From the NCBI RefSeq assembly GCF_002161355.1, contig NZ_NFHL01000001.1:310001-374000 (forward strand): a stretch of 64,000 bases of DNA. Reading direction: 5' to 3'. The notes under the pieces are model-generated. The model was not told the DNA's origin. It did not search any database and saw only the letters and a program-made list of their open reading frames with translations. The DNA comes from Lachnoclostridium sp. An76. GTDB taxonomy: Bacteria; Bacillota; Clostridia; Lachnospirales; Lachnospiraceae. Position 1 is the stretch's first letter. Each line of letters begins with the position of its first letter. The translations under genes were made by a program, and so were the position numbers. This document shows positions 24,509 through 34,091 of the stretch, in pieces.

Positions 24509-27500
24509 TTACCAGATCACATTTTTCTTTCTTTTCAGTATGATCAGCGCTGCGCCTGCTGCCGCTGACACAGCCAGGACTCCCGCACCTGTACCGAGCG
24601 GAGCGCTTTCACCTGTCCTTGGCGCATTCTTTCTATCGGAACTGTCACTGCCCTTGTCCGGCGTCCCTGTGTTTTTGTCCGGATCCGCGCCCGTATTCTT
24701 TTGCCAGGAAAGCTCAGCCTTCACAGCGTCAGCGGTCGTATACTCGACGGATACCCTGCCGTTTTCAAGAAGGACCGCAGCTGCCGACGCGCTGCCTTTT
24801 GCTGTCTCGGCAGTCAGTTCCGTCTTCACGCCGGTCTGCGTCAGGCCGAATACATTTTCCTCTTCAAATGCCACCGTCAGCTTTCCGGGAAGCTTCACTG
24901 CATTTACGAACGCCACGCAGATTTTTCTGTCCACGGTATAGATCTCAAGCTTTACGCCGAAATCCGATACATCTGTGATCTCTTTCCCGTTGAGCGTGAT
25001 CACTGCGCCTTCCGTTGTCGTGATCACCAGATCCACGTCTTTCCCTGACGCCGCCGCCAGTATCTCACTGCTGATCACCGGGTTTTCTCCCTCGGCTGTG
25101 ATCGGAACCCTGCCGCCTTCCGGCGCGTTCTGGATCATCTCGATCACTGCGGCGTCCGTTCCCGGAGTTTCTTCTGCCAGCACAACAACCGTCCGCTCTG
25201 CCACAGCTGTATTTCCTGCCTTATCGCTTACCTGGTAAGTCAGCGTATAAGTTCCCTCTCTCGAGGTGTCCACAGAACCCATCACCTGTACAGCCCCGGT
25301 GAGATCTCCGTCTTTGCCGTCCACCGCGGTCACTCCTTCCATCGGGTCAAACACATCGCCCACATGGATCTCTGTCTTTTCCGGAAGCGTGATCACCGGT
25401 GCGGTCCGGTCTTTCTTTACTGTCACATAGTTCACGTTTGTCCTGGAAAGCCCGCCGTACTCGTCCGTTACTTCCGCATACCAGCCGAACGTGCCATCCT
25501 GCGCGTCTTTCATTGTATATTCCGCGCGTTCCCCGCTGTCCACGCCTTCTGCGGCTCCGATCAGCTCATCGCCGTATACATTGACGTCAAGGGAAGATAC
25601 CTCCAGCGTCTTCTTTGCCGGCACGATCCCCAGATCAGCGAAGCTGACCGTGAAGTCTTCTTCTCCCGCGATCGAAGTATCCGCTCCCGCCACGGTGTCC
25701 TTTGCGTTATAATCATTGAGCTCCGGCGAATAGGTGCGGAAATGGATCTGCTGTCCCTCTATATCAAAGTGCATCAGGCGGATATACCCCATGCCGCCCT
25801 CTGTCAGTCCCTGGTAGTCGAACAGCATCTCATAGACTTTTCTGTCATTTACTCCGTCCTTATTGTCGTCAAATTCTTTGACCACCGTCTGCGCGTTGTG
25901 ATAATGCCCGGAAAATACCATGCACACATTCGGGTTCACAGACACGACTTCGTTGTACACTCTCTGAGGCTCTTCCCCGAGACCGCCGCTTGCCAGCAGG
26001 TATTCATGGAAATTCAGGATTGCTTTTCTCTCCGGGTACTGCGCAAGCACATCGTTCATCCACCGGATCTCTTCATCGCCGATGCCCCATCCCATGTAGA
26101 CCATGATAAAATCAATGCCGCCCACAGAGATCAGGTCGTAATGCCCTTTATTGTCCTTGTAGCTTCCTTCATACCACGGATCAGACGCATACCGCCACTC
26201 TCCGAAATATTTGCTGAAGTTATTGTAATCTTCTGTCTTATGTCCCACATCATGGTTGCCGGCAAGGACCCCGTACGGGAATCCTGCCTCATCGAGCATC
26301 CTGTACGCCGCGTCCGCGTTCTCCCACTGGGAGGCCATAGGCTCATCATCGATCAGGTCTCCGTTGTGGAAGAGATACTGGATATTCATCCTGCCTCTGT
26401 TGGAGATCAGCCAGTCATGGATCGCAAGCTGGGACTCGTACTTTCCGATCGCCTCCGGATTGTCAGGCGTATCCTCGTTATAATACTGCGTATCACTTTC
26501 GATCGCAAATGTGAAATCATAAGTGCCGCGGTCCTGATCACTCTCATTGGATGTCGGCGTCGTCTCATAAACCGGAGTCAGCGCAGGCGTTCCCGGCGCA
26601 TACTGGGTCGGAGTATATCCCTCGCCCGCCTGTACCATGACCTGTACCTTCTGTCCGGACAGATGATCCTTCAGAGGGATCAGGGCTGCAAGCTCTGCTG
26701 CGCCTTCTTCTTCGGACCGCTCTGCCGCGGTCTCCTCCCACACTCCTGTGACAGTGTTATAGACGTACATCTTTGTCTTCGCGCTGTTCGTCTGTCCTTC
26801 CCATTTCACCTCGATCGAAGCATTCTCGCTGACATTTTCCCCAACTGTGATGTCGAACTGCTCATAAGGGAATCCGTTGGCGTCCGTGCCGTCAAACACA
26901 TTCTGGTTTGATCCGGCCTGGCTGCTGATCCCGCTGCTCACGGCAATATTGCTGTCTCCCAGCACATAGCGCTCTCCGTATTTAAAAGCCACATCCATGG
27001 TATCGGAAGTGGGGTCTGTGACCCGGACGGAGAAGACCGGATCCTCTTCCACCGTGCTTCCGGGCTCCGGAGTGATGTCCATTCCAATCTCAGCGTCCTC
27101 TGCCGGCGTAGTAAACACGACCGTTTTTGTACTTGTATTTCCTTTTGTGTCTCTCGCGGTCAGGACAAGCTCATGTCCGCCCGCCTCCATCTCCAGGCTG
27201 CGCGCCTCATACGGGAGTTCGATGTACCCGCCGTCGAGCTGCGCCGTAAGGCTCTGAAGTCCTGCCACGGCATCCGAAGCTTCCGCTTCAATCGTAAATG
27301 TCCCGTGGTACTCCTGCTCCAGCATATTTGTCGTGATCTCCGGCGCCGTATTGTCAATACGGAAGGACACGGTCTTTTCATCCTGCCCTTTCAGGACCGT
27401 CAGCGTATGGCTTCCGTCTGCATATGCCGCCGTGTCGATCGTAAAACGGATGCTGCTGAAAGTCTCCTCCCGCGGTGTGAACACAGCCTTTAAGATCTCT

Positions 27501-29842
27501 GTCTTTCCACTGGAATCTCCCATATTGATGACCTCTTCCGGATCTTCATACCCGTCCGCGCGCAGCGTCGTGCCGTCAGGCATGATCAGGCGGATGTTCT
27601 TCACGACAAAATCATCGTTATTTTCCTCATTGTGCTCCAGCGCGTTGGCCTTGTTGCCCGCATGGATATCGATCTGTATCGTCTCGCCCTTTGTAAACCA
27701 GGACGGATCCACGTCATAGCTCACTGTCGCCCAGTTCTCATATGTACCGTCGTCAAAAATACCGAGCACATGGTCTCCGATCGCCACCGCATTCTTAAAG
27801 AATACATCTGTCTGGCTCACGTCAAAAACAATCTTCGCGCTTTTCTCGACAGACGGGACTCCGCCTTCCAGGGCCGTTCCGTCCAGAGTCACACTCTCAC
27901 CTGTGACAATAAGATCCTGCTGTCCTACGAGGATGTCGCCGTCCGCCACATTCAGCCGGATTTCTTCCTGTTCTCCGCTGACAGAAACCGTAGTCCCTGT
28001 CTCTGTGCGGACAGTCTGGAAGCCGTCGCTGACCTCAAAGTAATACTCATAGCTTTTCTTTCCGGTCAGGTCAATGGCAGCGATCACTTTCTCAAACGTA
28101 TCTTCTTCTGTACCTCTTGTCAGGTTATAGATCTCGTATTCTTCCGAAGTATTGTCTTTGAATGCCAGCTTGACGGTCTTGATCGACGTCCCGTCGGCCA
28201 CGGCATTCACACGGAACGCCAGCCCGTTCTCATTTTCAAACTGCGCGGGCGTCTGGTCTGTCACTGACGGCGCGGTCTGCGGCACGGTCAGTTCCGCTCC
28301 CTCCGGACGGTCCTCTTCCTTCACAACACCCGGATCCGGATCCGCCTGATTGTCGGCGATAGCGCTCGTCATTGTACTGCTGCTGAACATGTATTTGATG
28401 GATTTGTCCGCATAGGTGTCGTCCACGCCGGCTTCCATATTGTAGGAGACGAAATCAACTTCATCCCCCACACTTGTCGTCACGCGGAGCGCCCTGGGGC
28501 TTCCGTTTGCCATTCCTCCGGAATGGATCTCGAACAGATTCTCTCCCATCACAAGGGATGTCCCGAACTTCTCATTGAACTGTTCCGCTGTATAGCTGTC
28601 ATTCGGGCCGTTTTTGATCCAGAATACGGCCGCAGCCTTGGATCCCACCCAGATATCGTCGTCAATGCTTCCCCACAAGACGTCGCTTGCGTCTCCCTGG
28701 TCCGGGTAATTATAGTAGATCTTATAGTCTTTCAGGTTGATCCTCTGGTCAGAGTTGTTATACAGCTCAATAAATTCATAACCGTCGGATCCGTCCACAT
28801 TGGAGGAATCCGGCATGATCTCCGTAATAAGCACAGCCGGAAGGCTGCTCTTGTCCACATCTGTCCTCCCAATTGCGACAGCGCTCTCCTGTGTGGCAGC
28901 CACAGAGATCCCGTCTGTCAGTTCCGCGTAAAATGTAAAGCCCGTCCAGTCGCCTGTCTGGTCGTACGGAAGTTCGAATACAAGCTTATCCCCGCTGTAT
29001 TTCAGGTCATAAGCCGCGTATTCCTCTGTTTTGTCGGGTTTGAGATATATTTTTGCGTCTGTCACTGTATTCGCGCTGTTGGGTATGATCTCCAGCGTCC
29101 ACGCCTCGCCTTTATGCTGAACCTCCGCGAAGGAAAGCTCCGGGTCAATGCTGCTCTGGGCGAACGCATAGACTCCCTCAGGCTTTTGCTCTTCCGTCAT
29201 GCTGCCCGGCGTCAGAGCGCTGTCATAGGCGATGCGCACCATTTCCACATCAGCCGGATTATAGGCAAATGTGATACCTTTGTTTGCCTTTACTTCTTTT
29301 ATATCCCCATCATTGTACCGCACCCGGTTTAATTCGATGCCCGTGTTTGTACATATGGACATCTGGCGCTCCTTGCTGTTATGCATTCCGTCACTGTGCA
29401 CTGTAGCAAGATCCTTACCGATCTCAAAACTCTGCTCTGCGCCGGTCTTCTCCGTATAATACCTGTTAAAATCATCCGCCGTCAGTTCCCGGTTTCCATC
29501 GTTAATGATCCAGAGCAGAAGGGACTGCCCGGACTCTATAACGATCCCATCCTGGTCCGGCTCCCATAGATCCGTCACATTATAAATGATCTGGTACTGA
29601 TCCAGGCTTACCGCCCGGTCGCTTACATTGGTGATCTCAAAATATTCGTATGCATCCGCTCCGTTCTCGTTATCCGTATCCGGCACGAGCTCTGTGAGCA
29701 TCAGCGGGGTGCCCGGCGCTGTTTCCGCCGCCGGAGCCGCCTGCAGCCCCGCCGCACGGACCGGGGACGCAAAAGCTCCGGCTGCGACAGCTGTTCCCAG
29801 GACCGCGGCAAGACATCTGCGGTACAATTCTTTTCTTTTCAT
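24509..29842 (-). CDS. Large sortase-anchored surface protein with lamin-tail domains and a calcineurin-like phosphoesterase
   Basis: This is a 1777-residue protein. A signal peptide at about 1-31 ends at VRAAG. Two lamin-tail-like (LTD) domains occur near 47-165 (LMLTELVPDTDNEN) and 337-470 (VLITEIMPDSSNVDGSDGYE). Several Ig-like or beta-sandwich segments fill the middle. A metallophosphoesterase domain lies near 1105-1340: SDTQYY, HNGDLIDD, GVLAGNHDVGH and FSGHYHN, the metal-ligand blocks of the calcineurin superfamily. A DUF5011/Ig-like domain follows near 1478-1555. The end has NAPRTGE at 1739-1745, a hydrophobic helix and a basic tail: a sortase signal with Ala replacing Leu of LPxTG. 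It may hydrolyse phosphoesters outside the cell, possibly nucleotides or phospholipids; the substrate is unknown. It appears monocistronic. Confidence 0.92.
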   Translation of the reverse strand: MKRKELYRRCLAAVLGTAVAAGAFASPVRAAGLQAAPAAETAPGTPLMLTELVPDTDNENGADAYEYFEITNVSDRAVSLDQYQIIYNVTDLWEPDQDGIVIESGQSLLLWIINDGNRELTADDFNRYYTEKTGAEQSFEIGKDLATVHSDGMHNSKERQMSICTNTGIELNRVRYNDGDIKEVKANKGITFAYNPADVEMVRIAYDSALTPGSMTEEQKPEGVYAFAQSSIDPELSFAEVQHKGEAWTLEIIPNSANTVTDAKIYLKPDKTEEYAAYDLKYSGDKLVFELPYDQTGDWTGFTFYAELTDGISVAATQESAVAIGRTDVDKSSLPAVLITEIMPDSSNVDGSDGYEFIELYNNSDQRINLKDYKIYYNYPDQGDASDVLWGSIDDDIWVGSKAAAVFWIKNGPNDSYTAEQFNEKFGTSLVMGENLFEIHSGGMANGSPRALRVTTSVGDEVDFVSYNMEAGVDDTYADKSIKYMFSSSTMTSAIADNQADPDPGVVKEEDRPEGAELTVPQTAPSVTDQTPAQFENENGLAFRVNAVADGTSIKTVKLAFKDNTSEEYEIYNLTRGTEEDTFEKVIAAIDLTGKKSYEYYFEVSDGFQTVRTETGTTVSVSGEQEEIRLNVADGDILVGQQDLIVTGESVTLDGTALEGGVPSVEKSAKIVFDVSQTDVFFKNAVAIGDHVLGIFDDGTYENWATVSYDVDPSWFTKGETIQIDIHAGNKANALEHNEENNDDFVVKNIRLIMPDGTTLRADGYEDPEEVINMGDSSGKTEILKAVFTPREETFSSIRFTIDTAAYADGSHTLTVLKGQDEKTVSFRIDNTAPEITTNMLEQEYHGTFTIEAEASDAVAGLQSLTAQLDGGYIELPYEARSLEMEAGGHELVLTARDTKGNTSTKTVVFTTPAEDAEIGMDITPEPGSTVEEDPVFSVRVTDPTSDTMDVAFKYGERYVLGDSNIAVSSGISSQAGSNQNVFDGTDANGFPYEQFDITVGENVSENASIEVKWEGQTNSAKTKMYVYNTVTGVWEETAAERSEEEGAAELAALIPLKDHLSGQKVQVMVQAGEGYTPTQYAPGTPALTPVYETTPTSNESDQDRGTYDFTFAIESDTQYYNEDTPDNPEAIGKYESQLAIHDWLISNRGRMNIQYLFHNGDLIDDEPMASQWENADAAYRMLDEAGFPYGVLAGNHDVGHKTEDYNNFSKYFGEWRYASDPWYEGSYKDNKGHYDLISVGGIDFIMVYMGWGIGDEEIRWMNDVLAQYPERKAILNFHEYLLASGGLGEEPQRVYNEVVSVNPNVCMVFSGHYHNAQTVVKEFDDNKDGVNDRKVYEMLFDYQGLTEGGMGYIRLMHFDIEGQQIHFRTYSPELNDYNAKDTVAGADTSIAGEEDFTVSFADLGIVPAKKTLEVSSLDVNVYGDELIGAAEGVDSGERAEYTMKDAQDGTFGWYAEVTDEYGGLSRTNVNYVTVKKDRTAPVITLPEKTEIHVGDVFDPMEGVTAVDGKDGDLTGAVQVMGSVDTSREGTYTLTYQVSDKAGNTAVAERTVVVLAEETPGTDAAVIEMIQNAPEGGRVPITAEGENPVISSEILAAASGKDVDLVITTTEGAVITLNGKEITDVSDFGVKLEIYTVDRKICVAFVNAVKLPGKLTVAFEEENVFGLTQTGVKTELTAETAKGSASAAAVLLENGRVSVEYTTADAVKAELSWQKNTGADPDKNTGTPDKGSDSSDRKNAPRTGESAPLGTGAGVLAVSAAAGAALIILKRKKNVIW

Positions 29843-30040
29843 CTCAGTTTCTCCCTGTTTAAAAAATAATACGAGACTCAGACCGGTCCTTGCTTATCTT
29901 GCCGCTCCGAGCCCCTGACAGCAGTTACTATGCAAAACTATAGCGGAATTGAGCACTCTCTGCATCAAGCGCAGGTTAATATTTGTAAAAACAGTGTTAA
30001 AAATCGAAACCGTAATGAGGACTTTTTTCGGGGGATAAAC

Positions 30041-30177
30041 CGTGGTATAATGATTGCACGTTCGTGCAATCCGAAGCGGCTTCTCCGCTTCGCCCGCTGC
30101 GCGGCGCTTCCTTTCCTGCGCACGTGGTATAATGATTGCTCGTTCATGCAATCCGAAGCGGCTTCTCCGCTTCGCCC
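30041..30177 (+). repeat. Tandem 55-bp module with duplicated extended -10 promoter and hairpin, upstream of rqcH
   Basis: Copies at 30041-30095 and 30123-30177 (period 82) are identical except for two bases. Each starts with TGGTATAAT, an extended -10 element, and includes the hairpin GAAGCGG-CTTCT-CCGCTTC. If both promoters fire, transcripts start near 30060 and 30140 and share a hairpin leader. No good -35 is visible, as expected for extended -10 promoters. This is the content of the 379-base gap between the surface-protein gene and rqcH, together with an AT-rich stretch at 29930-30030. Confidence 0.75.
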
Positions 30178-30221
30178 TGCTGCGCAGGGTTGATCTGTGA
30201 TATGAAATGAGGATTTAATCT

Positions 30222-31955
30222 ATGGCATTTGACGGAATCGTCGTGGCAGACCTTGTCCACGAATTAAGAAAAGAATTATTAAACGGAAGGATCGCCCGCA
30301 TCGTCCAGCCTGAGCCGGACGAGCTTTTGATCACTGTCAAGACGCAGGAAGGGCAGAAGCGCCTGCTGATCTGTGCGGACGCTTCTCTCCCCCTGGTGTA
30401 TCTGACGGACACGAATAAGCCGGCACCCATGTCCGCGCCCAACTTCTGCATGCTCCTCAGGAAGCATATCGGGAGCGGACGCATCACAGATATCTCGCAG
30501 CCGAAACTGGAGCGCATCATCCGGTTTACCATCGAACACCTCAACGAGCTCGGTGACCTCTGCCGGAAGCTCCTGATCGTGGAGATCATGGGAAAACACA
30601 GCAACATCATCTTCTGTACTGAAGATGGGAAGATCATTGACAGCATCAAGCATGTCTCCGCCCAGATGAGTTCTGTGCGCGAAGTTCTCCCGGGAAGGGA
30701 GTACTTTATCCCGGACACCATGCACAAGGCTGACCCGCTGACCGTATCCAGGGCAGACTTTTCCGCCCTGCTGACAGGAAAGCCTGTCCCTGTCTCAAAA
30801 GCGCTTTACACAAGCTTTACCGGCATCAGCCCGGTCACCGCGGAAGAGATCTGCTTCCTCGCAGGGCTGGATTCTTCCGTCCCTGCAAAAGAATACTCAG
30901 AAGACGTCCTCTTCCATCTGTACACCCAGTTTGAGATCTACCTCTCAGCGGTAAAGGAAGAGGCCTTTTCCCCTGCCATCTACTATGACGGCCGTGAGCC
31001 CAGGGAGTTCTCAGCGCTCCCCCTCTCTCACTTTTCCGGATATACAAAGCAGGAATACCCGTCCATATCCGAAGTGCTCCGGACATACTATTCGACCCGA
31101 AGCCAGCTCACCCGCATCCGCCAGAAATCAGCGGACCTGCGCCACATCGTGCAGACCGCGCTGGAGCGGAACCGGAAAAAATACGATCTCCAGCTCCGCC
31201 AGCTCAAAGACACCGAAGGGCGGGATAAATATAAGATATACGGAGAACTCATCAACACCTACGGCTACAACGTAGCTGAAGGCGCCAGACAGATGGAAGC
31301 GCTCAACTACTATACAAACGAAATGGTCACCATCCCTCTGGATCCGACAAAGACGCCCCAGGAAAACGCCCAGCGCTATTTTGCAAAATATAACAAGCAG
31401 AAAAGGACTTTTGAGGCGTTGTCCGAATTATGCCGGGAGACAAAGGACGATATCACTTATCTGGAATCCATCCAGACATCCCTTGACATTGCCCTTACAG
31501 AAGACGACCTCGCAGGGATCAAAGAAGAGCTCGCCGGATCCGGATATATCAAACGGAAAACCGTCCGCAAAAAAGTGAAGGTCAAAAACACGCCTCTCCA
31601 CTATATTTCCAGCGACGGCTATCATATCTATGTGGGGAAAAACAATCTCCAGAATGAAGAGCTGACCTTTCACTTTGCCTCCGGGGATGACTGGTGGTTC
31701 CACGCAAAGCAGGCTCCCGGCTCCCATGTCATCGTGAAGACAAACGGAGAAGAACTGCCGGACCGCACATTCGAAGAAGCCGGACGCCTGGCGGCATACT
31801 ACTCCAGCATGAGAGGCAGCGAAAAAGTCGAGATCGACTATGTGGAGAAAAAACATGTAAAAAAACCAAAGGGCGGCAAACCCGGGTTCGTGGTGTATTA
31901 CACCAACTACTCCCTCGTCATCGACAGCGATATCTCCGGACTGCAGGAAGTCTAA
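30222..31955 (+). CDS. rqcH: Rqc2 homologue RqcH (NFACT family)
   Basis: This 577-residue protein rescues stalled 50S subunits and adds C-terminal alanine tails to the nascent chain. The NFACT-N domain covers about 1-210 (MAFDGIVVADLVHELRKELL, and MLLRKHIGSGRI, conserved in the family). A helix-hairpin-helix and coiled-coil middle follows (ARNRKKYDLQLRQLKD-like, about 290-430), then the NFACT-R domain near 455-560 with DDWWFHAKQAPGSHVIVKT. Older annotations call it fibronectin-binding protein. The two extended -10 promoters just upstream probably drive it. Its TAA stop is the first base region of a long palindromic repeat element. Confidence 0.95.
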   Translation: MAFDGIVVADLVHELRKELLNGRIARIVQPEPDELLITVKTQEGQKRLLICADASLPLVYLTDTNKPAPMSAPNFCMLLRKHIGSGRITDISQPKLERIIRFTIEHLNELGDLCRKLLIVEIMGKHSNIIFCTEDGKIIDSIKHVSAQMSSVREVLPGREYFIPDTMHKADPLTVSRADFSALLTGKPVPVSKALYTSFTGISPVTAEEICFLAGLDSSVPAKEYSEDVLFHLYTQFEIYLSAVKEEAFSPAIYYDGREPREFSALPLSHFSGYTKQEYPSISEVLRTYYSTRSQLTRIRQKSADLRHIVQTALERNRKKYDLQLRQLKDTEGRDKYKIYGELINTYGYNVAEGARQMEALNYYTNEMVTIPLDPTKTPQENAQRYFAKYNKQKRTFEALSELCRETKDDITYLESIQTSLDIALTEDDLAGIKEELAGSGYIKRKTVRKKVKVKNTPLHYISSDGYHIYVGKNNLQNEELTFHFASGDDWWFHAKQAPGSHVIVKTNGEELPDRTFEEAGRLAAYYSSMRGSEKVEIDYVEKKHVKKPKGGKPGFVVYYTNYSLVIDSDISGLQEV

Positions 31956-32487
31956 ATCTGGATTTGCCGGGGAGCCTTCCTTGTAAATATAACGTCCGAA
32001 AACCGTCGATATAATCGAGAACGTTTTCACGGCGGGCAGGGATATGGCTCAGGTTCCGGTTCCGTAATCTGGGAAAGACATAAAAAGAATGGGATACGGC
32101 TAAGGACAATTCCAAAGCGGAAGATTCGCCTGCGGCTCAGGCATCCGCTTTGAAATTAACGCCGCATCCCATTCTTTTAAGTCTTTCCAACAGATTACTC
32201 CAAGTCACCGTCGCCATATCCCTGCCCGCCGCGAAAGACACATCAAAGGGGCGGTTTTCTACGTTCATCCGATCGGAAGATCCCCGCAGTCAAATGCGGG
32301 ATTTCGAAAGGCAGGTGAGAGGGGAGCTTTAACGGCAAAACAAGAAATTTTACCAATCGGAAGGGACCGTGGACTTCCGGGGGAGTCCTTCTGTCTTGAG
32401 CTAAACCAGAAAACAGCGGAGCGCCTTTTCGAAAGCGCCTCAGCGCGGGGAGATGGCTGGCAGCGGCTCCCCCGCAAATCCAGATTT
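31954..32487. repeat. Long nested palindromic element, copy 1 (rqcH/spoIVA)
   Basis: The ends are inverted repeats (AAATCTGGATTTGCCGGGGA and its counterpart GCAAATCCAGATTT). Inside are further nested arms: GGCAGGGATATGGC with GCCATATCCCTGCC, AATCTGGGAAAGAC with GTCTTTCCAACAGATT, AAAGAATGGGAT with ATCCCATTCTTTT, and a core CAAAGCGGA with TCCGCTTTG. It fills the whole 531-base gap and begins and ends at the two stop codons. Bases from about 31975 to 32280 match copy 2 in the opposite orientation. The last 190 bases (32290-32470) are not shared with copy 2. Open frames inside are artefacts of the palindrome. Confidence 0.9.
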
Positions 32488-33959
32488 CATATGATGATGC
32501 ACACCATCCCCCCATTGGAGTCGTTCACGATCTTCTGCATAGAATCCTGCAGTTTTACCTGGCTTTCATCGTTGATCATGGCAATTTTATTTTTCATTCC
32601 GTCCATAACGAGGTCTTCCACGGATTTCCCGAAGATATTCGTTCCCCACACCCCTTCCGGTGTCTCGCTCTCTTTCCTGATATACTGTACCAGGTCTTCC
32701 GCCTGCTGTTCGCTCCCGACGATGGGGGCGATCTCTGTCTCGATATTCGCGCGGATCATATGGATCGAGGGTGCTTCGGAGCGGATCTTTACCCCGTACT
32801 TGCTTCCCTGCTTGATGATCACAGGCTCTTCCAGCCGGATATCCTCCCTGGACGGGCTGACCACGCCGTATCCTTTCATTTTTACGTCCGTGAACGCGTC
32901 TTTGAGGCGGCTCAGTTCATCTCTCATCGAAGCCAGTTCTTTTACCGTGGAGATCAGCTCATATTCGCCTTTGATATCCGCGCCGGTAAGTTCGCTGAGT
33001 ACTTCATAATAATATTTCTGCTCAAATCCCACCCGGATCCGGACCTTTCCCGTGTCCATTTCGATCTGGTCCACCTGGATGCTGTCTATGTACGGACTGT
33101 CAGCCTCCAGGGTACGGGAAGCAATGCTGCGCACGTCATCCATCTCCTCCATTACCGCGCGGACACAGTTTAAAAGATCCTGTTTGATCCTGTGCTCCCT
33201 GGACAGCATCTCCACCCATTTTGGCACATAGAATTCCACCTCCGTGATCGGGAACTCAAAGAGCACCTGCCTCATGATCTCATGGATGTCTTCTGTTTTC
33301 AGCTGTTCGCAGTTGACCGGGACCACGGACGCGCCGTATTTCTTTTCCATCTCTTCCTTTAATGCTTTTGCCTCATCCGTATATGGCTTCTGGCAGTTCA
33401 GAAGGATCAGGAACGGCTTCCCGATGGACTGGAGTTCTTTGATTGTTTTCTCCTCCGCCAGTATATAATTTTCTCTCGGGAGACCGGTCACACTGCCGTC
33501 TGTGGTCACGACAAATCCGATCGTCGCATGATCGTGGATGACCTTCTGCGTGCCGATCGCAGCTGCTTTCGTAAAAGGGATCTCATATTCAAACCAGGGC
33601 GTCCTTACCTGGCGCTCTTCCTCATTTTCCGTGTGCCCTGACGCGCCCTCCACCATATAACCCACGCAGTCGATCAGACGGATCCTGACTTCCACATCCT
33701 CTGACAGCTTTACTGCCGCCGCTTCTTTGGGCACGAATTTGGGCTCTGTGGTCATGATCGTCGTGCCGGAGGCGGACTGGGGAAGCTCATCCTGTGTCCT
33801 TGCCCTTGCATGTTCATCGGTCATATTCGGGAGGACAAGCAGGTCCATGAAGCGCTTGATGAACGTGGATTTGCCTGTCCGCACCGGACCGACAACTCCG
33901 ATATAGATTTCTCCGTTTGTGCGTGCTTTCATATCTCTGTATACCTGAAATGGATCCAT
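32487..33959 (-). CDS. spoIVA: Stage IV sporulation protein A
   Basis: This 490-residue ATPase polymerises on the forespore surface as the base layer of the spore coat. The Walker A motif is GPVRTGKSTF near 24-33. SASGTTIMTTEPKFVPKEA, typical of the family, follows near 62-80. The C-terminus ends GGMVCIII, close to the conserved amphipathic end. The ATG at 33959 has AGGGGG eight bases upstream and gives the usual length; the longer frame from 34001 is less likely. It shows that the organism carries the sporulation programme. A sigma-E-like promoter lies just upstream. Confidence 0.97.
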   Translation of the reverse strand: MDPFQVYRDMKARTNGEIYIGVVGPVRTGKSTFIKRFMDLLVLPNMTDEHARARTQDELPQSASGTTIMTTEPKFVPKEAAAVKLSEDVEVRIRLIDCVGYMVEGASGHTENEEERQVRTPWFEYEIPFTKAAAIGTQKVIHDHATIGFVVTTDGSVTGLPRENYILAEEKTIKELQSIGKPFLILLNCQKPYTDEAKALKEEMEKKYGASVVPVNCEQLKTEDIHEIMRQVLFEFPITEVEFYVPKWVEMLSREHRIKQDLLNCVRAVMEEMDDVRSIASRTLEADSPYIDSIQVDQIEMDTGKVRIRVGFEQKYYYEVLSELTGADIKGEYELISTVKELASMRDELSRLKDAFTDVKMKGYGVVSPSREDIRLEEPVIIKQGSKYGVKIRSEAPSIHMIRANIETEIAPIVGSEQQAEDLVQYIRKESETPEGVWGTNIFGKSVEDLVMDGMKNKIAMINDESQVKLQDSMQKIVNDSNGGMVCIII

Positions 33960-33986
33960 AAAAATACCCCCTTGTTCTGCTGTTAC

Positions 33987-34015
33987 AATGTATGCAGACA
34001 CAAAAGGGGGTATGA
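33987..34015 (-). promoter_or_regulatory. Candidate sigma-E promoter of spoIVA
   Basis: On the minus strand TCATACC (34009-34015) is followed after 14 bases by CATACATT (33987-33994), close to sigma-E -35 and -10 consensus. The start of spoIVA lies about 28 bases downstream. Confidence 0.55.
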
Positions 34016-34026
34016 CTTTTTCTTCC

Positions 34027-34064
34027 CGTACAGGGATTTCCGTTCCGTACAGAGATTTCCGTTC
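34027..34064. repeat. 19-bp tandem duplication between gpsA and spoIVA
   Basis: CGTACAGGGATTTCCGTTC at 34027-34045 and CGTACAGAGATTTCCGTTC at 34046-34064 differ at one base. They lie just upstream of the spoIVA promoter and after the gpsA stop. Confidence 0.8.
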
Positions 34065-34091
34065 CGTATCAATAAAGGTTGCTCTACCTGA

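Noticed and set aside
30041-30177. CRISPR array
   Set aside because: Only two copies, promoter motif inside, no uniform spacers and no cas genes.
31428-32115. Open frames in the first palindromic element (for example a protein with SHIPARRENVLDYIDGFRT)
   Set aside because: They arise from the palindrome itself and recur in copy 3 in the opposite sense; no ribosome site or codon pattern supports them.
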